The notes beneath the pieces are model-generated. The model was not told the origin of the DNA and ran no database searches. It was given only the letters and a program-made list of their open reading frames with translations. Below, one piece after another: positions 6,461 through 12,177 of a stretch of 12,177 nucleotides of DNA. Each line of letters begins with the position of its first letter. Position 1 is the stretch's first letter. Location of the stretch: the NCBI GenBank assembly GCA_029557395.1, contig JAKQIK010000055.1, forward strand, positions 1 to 12,177. Reading direction: 5' to 3'. The stretch comes from a bacterium. Its GTDB lineage: Bacteria; Patescibacteriota; Saccharimonadia; Saccharimonadales; JACDBH01. Made by a program: the position numbers and the translations under genes.

Positions 6461-8014
6461 ATGAATACTTATAGTCCTCAAAAATCTTTGGCGAATAGAC
6501 TACTGACTTGTGTTGGAATCCTTATCCTTTTGACGACAGTGTTCACAGTCTTATATGGGTCACAAAAGGCTTCGGCTGCTGCTTGTACTGCTCCATCGAC
6601 AGACTTGGGTTCAGTTACATCGACGGTCAGCATCCCCCAAAGTGGTTCGTATAGGATCTGGACGAGGATGCTTTCGCCTAATGCAACTGACAATTCATAC
6701 CTTTTAGAGATAGACGGTAATACTTGTTTTACGGTTGGAGATGGTTCATTTAATGTTAATTCATGGGCATCCAACTCCTCAAACTGGGTTGATTATCAGT
6801 CTGGTAATACTTCAAGCAAGATTAATATGACATTATCAGCAGGTAATCACACTATCAAAATGATAGGTAATGCGCCAAATGTACAGATTGATAGAGTAAT
6901 CTTTACCTCTGATAGTGGTTGTGTGCCATCTGGAGTTGGTGACAATTGTGCCAATCCTCCCGATACCTGGGCGCCAACAGTTGGCCTGACGAGTCCAGCA
7001 GACCAATCATCATATAAAGGTAATAATATAGTCTTGAGTGCAGATGCTTCGGATGATGCGGGTGGGAGTGGTATTAAAAAGGTTGAATTCTGGATTGATG
7101 GTGCAAAAAATAGCGAAGATACAACTGCACCGTACAGTGTGACTATTGGCTCATCGACACTATCAATAGGATCTCATACAATCGTAGCCAAAGCTTTTGA
7201 TAACGCCAATAACTCAGCTTCAAGTACGACCAGAACAATTACGGTCAAGGACTCTGTAGCACCAACAGGAGTATCAATTACTTCACCATCTGGTGGTTCC
7301 ACTCAGACGGGCACTATTAGTGTTAGCGCTAGTGCTTCAGATAATGTTGGTGTAGCAAAAATAGAGTTCTATGTAGATAATAATAAAGTAGGCGAAGATT
7401 CAGCAGCTCCGTTTAGCATATCTCTCGACACTAGAACTCTATCCAACGGCAATCATTCATTAACTGCGAAGGCTTTTGATGCAGAGGGAAATAATGCTAC
7501 GTCATCTGTGGTAACGATTAATGTTAGTAATTCCACAACTCCTCCACCTGACAAGACTCCTCCTACCGTTTCATTGACGAATCCAGCAAACGGTTCGACC
7601 TTGAGTAATAGTATCTGGATAGATGTTGTAGCATCTGACGATGTTGGAGTTACTAAGGTTGAGTTCTATGTCGACGATAAAAAGACATCTAAAGATGATA
7701 CAACAATTCCTTTTAGCCAAAGTTTGGACACTAAGACACTCAGTAATGGTTCGCACACACTACGAGCTAGAGCTTATGATGGAGCAGGAAACGCTACATG
7801 GAGTGCTAGTATCTCAATTAATGTTAACAACGTCGTCTACATAGATGAGGATGTTAACAGGGATGGCGTAGTTAATATTTCTGACATTGGCAGTGTTATC
7901 AATAAGTATAAGCAGGCAGGAAGTAATCTAGGTCGTGAAGATGTAAATAAAAACGGCATAGTTGATATGAGCGATATTGGTGCTATCATTAAGCGCTACG
8001 GTTACGGAAAATAA
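6461..8014 (+). CDS. Secreted CBM-like / triple Ig-like protein with C-terminal dockerin
   Basis: 517-aa exported protein that probably docks on the cohesin of the preceding gene. Order: signal segment (about 11-40, ending KASAAAC); a beta-sandwich domain (41-152; SGSYRIWTRML, then LSAGNHTIKM and VQIDRVIF) resembling CBM6/35-type carbohydrate-binding modules; three Ig-like repeats (about 171-264, 267-357, 367-456), each with K-[IV]-E-F-[WY]-[IV]-D and a G[SN]H[TS] strand; and a dockerin (464-517). The dockerin has two calcium-loop repeats, DVNRDGVVNISD (464-475) and DVNKNGIVDMSD (494-505), with D/N at positions 1, 3, 5 and D at 12 as in canonical dockerins. Each is followed by an I-G-x-[VI]-I helix. 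AAAGGAGG (6445-6452), 8 nt before ATG 6461, lies in the end of the cohesin gene, implying coupled translation. No catalytic domain or own membrane anchor is visible; the ligand is unknown. Confidence 0.85.
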   Translation: MNTYSPQKSLANRLLTCVGILILLTTVFTVLYGSQKASAAACTAPSTDLGSVTSTVSIPQSGSYRIWTRMLSPNATDNSYLLEIDGNTCFTVGDGSFNVNSWASNSSNWVDYQSGNTSSKINMTLSAGNHTIKMIGNAPNVQIDRVIFTSDSGCVPSGVGDNCANPPDTWAPTVGLTSPADQSSYKGNNIVLSADASDDAGGSGIKKVEFWIDGAKNSEDTTAPYSVTIGSSTLSIGSHTIVAKAFDNANNSASSTTRTITVKDSVAPTGVSITSPSGGSTQTGTISVSASASDNVGVAKIEFYVDNNKVGEDSAAPFSISLDTRTLSNGNHSLTAKAFDAEGNNATSSVVTINVSNSTTPPPDKTPPTVSLTNPANGSTLSNSIWIDVVASDDVGVTKVEFYVDDKKTSKDDTTIPFSQSLDTKTLSNGSHTLRARAYDGAGNATWSASISINVNNVVYIDEDVNRDGVVNISDIGSVINKYKQAGSNLGREDVNKNGIVDMSDIGAIIKRYGYGK

Positions 8015-8025
8015 AAAATAGCAAT

Positions 8026-8072
8026 ACAAATAAAATTAGCACTCTAAGTACTTGAGTGCTAATTTTATTTGT
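8026..8072. terminator. 19-bp perfect inverted repeat containing CIRCE, likely terminator of the dockerin gene
   Basis: The arms 8026-8044 and 8054-8072 are perfect complements around a 9-nt loop. The outer part is A-rich on the left and T-rich on the right (TTTTATTT at 8063-8070), and the hairpin starts 12 nt after the dockerin stop codon. As RNA it would be a long stem followed by a short U-rich run. It can serve as a terminator on either strand as well as an operator. Confidence 0.55.
8036..8062 (+). promoter_or_regulatory. Perfect CIRCE operator of dnaK
   Basis: TTAGCACTC (8036-8044), 9 nt, GAGTGCTAA (8054-8062): 18 of 18 matches to the HrcA operator consensus. The spacer contains the palindrome AAGTACTT (8046-8053). 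It overlaps or abuts the -35 region of the dnaK promoter. Confidence 0.97.
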
Positions 8073-8097
8073 GCTAGTATGTTATTAGCACTCTAAT
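8052..8097 (+). promoter_or_regulatory. dnaK promoter region (two overlapping candidates)
   Basis: Option A: TTGAGT (8052-8057), 17-nt spacer, TAGTAT (8075-8080) with an extended TGC (8072-8074); start near 8087. Option B: TTGTGC (8069-8074), 17-nt spacer, TCTAAT (8092-8097); start near 8104. Option A is preferred for its extended -10. In both, the two CIRCE sites flank or overlap promoter elements. AAAAGGAG (8151-8158) is the ribosome site of dnaK. Confidence 0.55.
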
Positions 8098-8111
8098 GTG
8101 TACATTGCTAA
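8085..8111 (+). promoter_or_regulatory. Second, imperfect CIRCE operator of dnaK
   Basis: A perfect left half TTAGCACTC (8085-8093), exactly 9 nt, then CATTGCTAA (8103-8111), which matches the right half at 7 of 9 positions. Its centre is 49 bp downstream of the first CIRCE. It would lie at the transcript start or early leader, the classical position for this operator. Confidence 0.75.
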
Positions 8112-8169
8112 GCAAGATGCTAAGTAAAATGAAATTAAGTATTGTAATCAAAAAGGAGATATAGGAAAC

Positions 8170-10086
8170 ATGGGTAAAATAATAGGAATTGACTTAGGTA
8201 CAACAAACTCAGCTATGGCTGCTATGCAGTCTGGAAAGGCTGAAATTATTACAAACTCCGAAGGTGGCCGAACTACCCCATCTGTGGTGGCGATTAATAA
8301 AAACGGCGAAAGACTAGTCGGTCAGCTAGCTCGTCGTCAACAAGTAACAAACCCAAAGAATACAATTTATGAGGTCAAGCGTCTGATTGGACGTAAATTT
8401 ACCGACAAAGAAGTCCAGCGTGACTTAAAACTAATGGGTTACGAGATTGTTAAGAGCGGTAATGCCGTAAAAGTAAAGATGGGCGACAAGGAATACAGCC
8501 CAGAAGAAGTTAGTGCCATGATACTAGGCAAGCTCAAGACTGATGCAGAGGCATTTCTTGGCCAACCAGTCACTGAGGCAGTGATAACAGTACCTGCGTA
8601 TTTTGATGATAGTCAGCGTCAGGCCACTAAAGATGCAGGTAAGATTGCTGGACTTGAAGTAAAGCGTATTATCAATGAACCAACAGCTGCCGCGTTGGCC
8701 TACGGCCTAGACAAGGGCAAGACAGCTGATGAAAAAATTGCAGTCTATGACCTTGGTGGAGGTACCTTTGATGTATCTATTTTGGAACTTGGTGACGGTG
8801 TATTTGAGGTAAAATCAACCAACGGCGATACTCATCTTGGTGGTGCTGATTTTGACAGAGTCATTATTAACTATTTCGCTGATGAGTTCAAAAAAGAACA
8901 TGGTATGGATATCACTGGTGATAATGCAGCCATGCAACGTCTAAGGGATGAGGCTGAGAAGGCAAAGATTGAGTTATCTTCAGCAAATGAAGTCAATGTA
9001 AACCTACCATTCTTGACAGCTGACGCCGATGGGCCAAAGCACTTCGAGCATAAATTAACACGAGCAAAGCTAGAGAGCCTAGTTGGAGATCTGATAGAAA
9101 AGACCGCTATACCTTGCGAAAAAGCACTCAAGGATGCTGGTGTTAGCGCTAGTGATATTGATGCCGTAGTGTTAGTTGGTGGTATGACCCGTATGCCAGC
9201 TGTCCAGGAGCAGGTCAAGAAGATTTTTGGAAAAGATCCAATGAAAGGTGTTAATCCTGACGAAGTCGTTGCGATTGGTGCGGCTATACAGGGTGGAGTA
9301 TTGCAAGGAGATGTCAAAGATGTATTGTTACTAGATGTAACTCCTCTAAGTCTTGGTATCGAAACAATGGGTGCCGTTAGTACAAAGCTAATTGAACGAA
9401 ACACCACGATACCTACGAGTAAATCAGAAGTTTTTTCTACAGCTGCCGACAATCAGAATCAGGTAGAAATCCACGTGCTTCAAGGAGAGCGAGAATTTGC
9501 TACCGACAATAAATCGCTCGGACGATTTGTACTTGATGGTATTCCACCAGCTCCACGTGGTGTGCCACAGATTGAGGTTACTTTTAATATTGATGCCAAT
9601 GGTATTTTAAATGTAACAGCCAAAGACAAGGGTTCTGGAAAAGAGCAGAGTATTACTATTCAGGGTAGTTCAGGTTTGTCTAAAGAAGAAGTCGAAAAGG
9701 CCCAAAAAGACGCCGAAGCTCATGCAGAAGAAGATAAGAAAAAACGTGAATCGGTCGACGCTCGTAATCAGCTAGATAGTGCTATTTATCAGGCAGAAAA
9801 ACTAAAGAATGATAATGGCGATAAAATTAGCGATGATGATAAAAAGGTTTTGGACGAAGCTATTGAAGAGGCAAAAAAGGTTAGTGCGGATGAAAATGCA
9901 GATAGTCAGGCTCTCGAAACAGCTGGTAAGGCTTTGAGTGACAAGATTATGCCTATTGGGGCCAAGATGTACGAACAGGCATCAAAAGAAGAATCATCTA
10001 GTGATGAAAAAACTGGTAACGATAAAAAATCTGACAAAGATGAGCCAGTCGAGGGTGAAGTAGTAGAGGACGACGAGAAAAAATAG
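8170..10086 (+). CDS. dnaK: Molecular chaperone DnaK (Hsp70)
   Basis: Cytosolic ATP-dependent chaperone that binds hydrophobic segments of unfolded proteins and works with GrpE (encoded upstream) and a J-protein not seen here. At 638 aa it is full length. The nucleotide-binding domain shows GIDLGTTNS (6-14), VITVPAYF (138-145), EPTAAALAYG (170-179), DLGGGTFDVS (194-203) and LVGGMTRMP (about 335-343). The interdomain linker is DVLLLDVTPLSLG (about 380-392), followed by the substrate-binding beta domain and a helical lid. The tail is highly charged, ending VEGEVVEDDEKK, unlike the E. coli tail but common for bacteria. AAAAGGAG lies 11 nt before the ATG. It is under one perfect and one imperfect CIRCE, so should be HrcA-repressed and heat induced. 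Transcription probably ends at the hairpin 10125-10174. Confidence 0.99.
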   Translation: MGKIIGIDLGTTNSAMAAMQSGKAEIITNSEGGRTTPSVVAINKNGERLVGQLARRQQVTNPKNTIYEVKRLIGRKFTDKEVQRDLKLMGYEIVKSGNAVKVKMGDKEYSPEEVSAMILGKLKTDAEAFLGQPVTEAVITVPAYFDDSQRQATKDAGKIAGLEVKRIINEPTAAALAYGLDKGKTADEKIAVYDLGGGTFDVSILELGDGVFEVKSTNGDTHLGGADFDRVIINYFADEFKKEHGMDITGDNAAMQRLRDEAEKAKIELSSANEVNVNLPFLTADADGPKHFEHKLTRAKLESLVGDLIEKTAIPCEKALKDAGVSASDIDAVVLVGGMTRMPAVQEQVKKIFGKDPMKGVNPDEVVAIGAAIQGGVLQGDVKDVLLLDVTPLSLGIETMGAVSTKLIERNTTIPTSKSEVFSTAADNQNQVEIHVLQGEREFATDNKSLGRFVLDGIPPAPRGVPQIEVTFNIDANGILNVTAKDKGSGKEQSITIQGSSGLSKEEVEKAQKDAEAHAEEDKKKRESVDARNQLDSAIYQAEKLKNDNGDKISDDDKKVLDEAIEEAKKVSADENADSQALETAGKALSDKIMPIGAKMYEQASKEESSSDEKTGNDKKSDKDEPVEGEVVEDDEKK

Positions 10087-10097
10087 TCTTTAGACTA
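10084..10097. repeat. Short palindrome over the dnaK stop codon
   Basis: TAGTCT (10084-10089) and AGACTA (10092-10097) are complementary around TT, and the left arm includes the TAG stop. The loop is too tight for a stable hairpin, so this may be incidental. Confidence 0.3.
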
Positions 10098-10124
10098 CCT
10101 ATTATACTTTGTCAGCTAGGAACT

Positions 10125-10174
10125 AAAACACTATCCCAAGAATAGTATGTATTTATTCAACGGGATGGTGTTTT
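10125..10174. terminator. Bidirectional terminator between dnaK and kup
   Basis: AAAACACTATCCC (10125-10137) pairs with GGGATGGTGTTTT (10162-10174) through 13 pairs including one T-G, around a 24-nt loop. The arms end in A4 and T4 runs, so it presents a U tract to both converging transcription units. It lies 38 nt after the dnaK stop and 10 nt from the kup stop. Confidence 0.8.
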
Positions 10175-10184
10175 AAGTATATTA

Positions 10185-12074
10185 TCAAAGCTCCAGAAGT
10201 GAACGAATCTCGATAGTTCTTTCTGTAGGTAGCTTGAAATAGTCACCAGAGCTCGCAGAGTAATTTGACATTAGACAAAATAGTGACTTGCGCCAATTAG
10301 CCATATTTTGCTTTTTAGTGGGTACTACTTTTGCTAGTGATACAAAATAAGATGTGTTATCTGGGTCAAAATCTAGCTCTGGACTTAATTTTCTAAAATT
10401 TTCAAGGGTTTTTGGTATATTAATTGAGTCGTGATAGCCGAAATTCAAAGTTACGTGACTGATACTGTCTGCCGTACTTCCGATGGCATCAAACACTACT
10501 CGTTCATTTTTTGGTATATGGGCAATATTTTTTACATGAATTGATACTATGACTGATTTTTGGTGTAGTTCATGCAGTTGCTCTACGGCTACATGTAGGG
10601 CTAGAGGTGCAAGATCTTGATGATGCCCAATATAGACAGCTTGACCGGGGATTCTATTGATTGGTGGTTTTAATAATGCTAGTTTTTTAACATATTCGTG
10701 CAAAGAGCCCTCTCTCCGGGTTTGTTCTTTGCTGATGATTTTTTTACCTTTTATCCATGTAGTGATGATTATCAAAACAGCTACAGCAATTAGTACTGGG
10801 AACCAGCCTCCTTTGAATATTTTTGTAGCGTTGGATGCCACAAACACAAAATCCAAGGCAAGGAATATCGGTGCAAAAAGGAGCACAAATAATAGCGACT
10901 TACGCCATATGACTCTCATCACAATAATAAATAGAATTGTATCGATGCCAAGAGTTATACTCACAGCTAGACCATAGGCATGGGCAAGTTGACCAGAACT
11001 TCGGAAAATTAGGACAAGCAGTAGTACACCAATAAATAGTAATAAATTAACAAAAGGAAGATACACTTGCCCTGTTTCTCGTACGGATGTGTGGCGGATG
11101 GTCATTTTTGGCAAAAAACCCAAATGTACGGCTTGGCGAGTTAGCGAAAAAGCTCCCGATATTACGGCCTGCGAGGCAATTAACGTGGCAAGAGTTGCCA
11201 GTATTACCATTGGTAACTGTAGGGCGGTTGGGAATAGATAAATTGTCGGATTGGAAATTGCCGATGGATTATTGATAAGTAATGCACCTTGCCCCATGTA
11301 GCAAAGTAAAAGTGCCGGAAAAACAACATACAGCCATGCCCTTTTTATTGGTTCTCGACCAAAATGCCCCATGTCCGCGTAGAGCGCCTCTGCCCCCGTC
11401 AAAGTTAGGATGACTGCCCCCATTGCAACGAAGGCTACTAGTGGTTGGTGTACTACAAATCCATAAGCCTCTAGTGGAGATAGTGTAGCTAGGATTGCTG
11501 GGTGTTGAAATATATGCCAGGCGCCTGCTGATCCAATAGCCAAAAACCAGCACAACATTATTGGTCCAAAAAAGGCGCTGATAGAGTTGGTCCCAAAACG
11601 TTGTACCCAAAATAATAATGTCAAAGTTATGACACCTAAGGGTAAAATTATTTCGTGTAGACTAGGTGCAACAACATTTATCCCTTCCACTGCTGACAAA
11701 ACAGAGATAGCTGGCGTAATTAAGCTATCACCATAAAATAGTGCTACACCTATTAATCCAAGTATTACACAAATCCATTTAGATTTTTCACCAAGTAGGC
11801 TTCGTTTTATCAAGCCAATGAGTGCGATAATACCTCCTTCGCCCTTGTTATCAGCACGCATAATAAACATTATGTATTTTATGGTTACAACGAGGGTGAT
11901 AGACCACAAAATAAGAGAAATAATACCGTAGATATTGACTTTACTAACCGCTAAATGCTTCTGGCCAACAGCAAAAACAGCAGGTAAGGCATATAGGGAG
12001 CTGGTGCCAATATCACCAAAAACAACACCAAGAGCTCCAAGGGCCAGTGTGGTGTTTCTGGTGTGCTTTTTCAT
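10185..12074 (-). CDS. kup: Potassium uptake transporter Kup (KUP/HAK/KT family)
   Basis: Integral membrane proton-coupled K+ importer, 629 aa, full length for the family. Conserved motifs in order: GVVFGDIGTSSLYA (16-29, with Asp21), IKYIMFIMRADNKGEGG (65-81), YGDSLITPAISVLSAVEGI (114-132), and LTGAEALYADMGHFGR (225-240, with Glu229). About twelve hydrophobic helices fill residues 10-440. The cytoplasmic C-terminal domain is intact through RIPGQAVYI, FDPDNTSYFVS and FKLPTERTIEI. The gene is convergent with dnaK and unrelated to the heat-shock unit. The ATG has no Shine-Dalgarno sequence, and a -10 box ends 11 nt upstream, so the leader is only about 5 nt. Function is assigned from strong family motifs; affinity and coupling ion are not shown by sequence. 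Confidence 0.97.
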   Translation of the reverse strand: MKKHTRNTTLALGALGVVFGDIGTSSLYALPAVFAVGQKHLAVSKVNIYGIISLILWSITLVVTIKYIMFIMRADNKGEGGIIALIGLIKRSLLGEKSKWICVILGLIGVALFYGDSLITPAISVLSAVEGINVVAPSLHEIILPLGVITLTLLFWVQRFGTNSISAFFGPIMLCWFLAIGSAGAWHIFQHPAILATLSPLEAYGFVVHQPLVAFVAMGAVILTLTGAEALYADMGHFGREPIKRAWLYVVFPALLLCYMGQGALLINNPSAISNPTIYLFPTALQLPMVILATLATLIASQAVISGAFSLTRQAVHLGFLPKMTIRHTSVRETGQVYLPFVNLLLFIGVLLLVLIFRSSGQLAHAYGLAVSITLGIDTILFIIVMRVIWRKSLLFVLLFAPIFLALDFVFVASNATKIFKGGWFPVLIAVAVLIIITTWIKGKKIISKEQTRREGSLHEYVKKLALLKPPINRIPGQAVYIGHHQDLAPLALHVAVEQLHELHQKSVIVSIHVKNIAHIPKNERVVFDAIGSTADSISHVTLNFGYHDSINIPKTLENFRKLSPELDFDPDNTSYFVSLAKVVPTKKQNMANWRKSLFCLMSNYSASSGDYFKLPTERTIEIRSLLEL

Positions 12075-12085
12075 AACTTAAGCCT

Positions 12086-12114
12086 ATTATATCTCAAACT
12101 AACTATTCTATTGA
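12086..12114 (-). promoter_or_regulatory. Promoter of kup
   Basis: On the minus strand a perfect TATAAT occupies 12091-12086. The -35 at 17-nt spacing is TCAATA (12114-12109), which is weak; a better TTGTCA lies 20 nt away. The predicted start is about 5 nt before the ATG, leaving no room for a ribosome site. Confidence 0.5.
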
Positions 12115-12133
12115 CAAAAATTCAAAGATGTAC

Positions 12134-12162
12134 TTGATTATTCATGCATTGTATGATATAAT
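12134..12162 (+). promoter_or_regulatory. Strong plus-strand promoter for a gene beyond the window
   Basis: TTGATT (12134-12139), a 17-nt spacer and perfect TATAAT (12157-12162) with extended TGA (12154-12156). The predicted start is near 12169, so the gene, divergent from kup, begins at or past the window edge; a GTG at 12175-12177 is the only candidate start inside. A separate TTGACA at 12111-12116 has no good partner -10 at normal spacing. Confidence 0.65.
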
Positions 12163-12177
12163 AGATAGATATAGGTG

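Noticed and set aside
7000..7830. Repeat array suggestive of a tandem DNA repeat or CRISPR in the Ig-like region
   Set aside because: The similarity is at protein level between three divergent Ig-like domains of about 90 residues; there are no short identical DNA repeats with unique spacers.
6461..8014. Possible glycoside hydrolase or other enzyme attached to the dockerin
   Set aside because: All of the length is accounted for by a signal segment, a CBM-like sandwich, three Ig-like domains and the dockerin; no catalytic domain fits.
8871..9452. Minus-strand 193-codon open frame inside dnaK
   Set aside because: Antisense of a strongly conserved dnaK coding region with Ser/Thr/Pro-rich composition and no family resemblance; a shadow frame.
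11269..11610. Minus-strand 113-codon open frame in another frame of kup
   Set aside because: It lies wholly inside the intact kup reading frame, which carries the conserved family motifs.
1..12177. Recoded TGA (code 4 or 25, as in Gracilibacteria or SR1)
   Set aside because: TGA terminates the second GMK-like gene and kup exactly where their protein families end, and no conserved gene has an internal TGA.
1..12177. tRNA, rRNA, transposase, integrase or prophage genes
   Set aside because: None seen on either strand; intergenic gaps are all under about 165 bp and hold only promoters, operators and hairpins.

Overview
The window is a compact bacterial chromosome segment of moderate-to-low GC that uses the standard bacterial code (TGA is a true stop of the second guanylate-kinase-like gene and of kup). 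It looks like a small-genome bacterium, most plausibly of the Patescibacteria/CPR radiation such as Saccharibacteria. That assignment is an inference from the very short HrcA, the tight spacing, the apparently leaderless genes and the cohesin/dockerin surface proteins in a heat-shock locus. No rRNA or other phylogenetic marker settles it.

Layout. Bases 1-1506 hold the 3' five-sixths of lepA (EF4). Next come two tandem, divergent guanylate-kinase-like genes (1619-2305, 2410-3153) and a small single-pass membrane protein (3191-3481). From 3482 to 10086 is a heat-shock region: a near-perfect CIRCE operator, hrcA (short form), grpE, a membrane-anchored cohesin protein, a secreted dockerin protein, a perfect CIRCE plus a second imperfect CIRCE, and dnaK. 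A bidirectional hairpin terminator (10125-10174) separates dnaK from convergent kup, a potassium transporter on the minus strand. A strong plus-strand promoter sits at the extreme right edge and must serve a gene beyond the window.

How the genes work together. HrcA should repress its own hrcA-grpE unit and dnaK through CIRCE sites; GrpE is the nucleotide exchange factor of DnaK. The unusual part is the pair between grpE and dnaK. One gene encodes an exported cohesin-like module anchored by a C-terminal membrane segment. The next, starting 1 nt after it, encodes a secreted carbohydrate-binding-like/Ig-like protein ending in a two-repeat dockerin. They form a candidate two-gene, non-catalytic surface-display system in which the dockerin protein docks onto its membrane-bound partner.

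Other signals are the complementary loss of key residues in the two guanylate-kinase-like paralogues, -10 boxes placed so close to ATGs that several genes should be leaderless, a 7-codon leader ORF, and a CIRCE operator that is also a 19-bp hairpin at the end of the dockerin gene.
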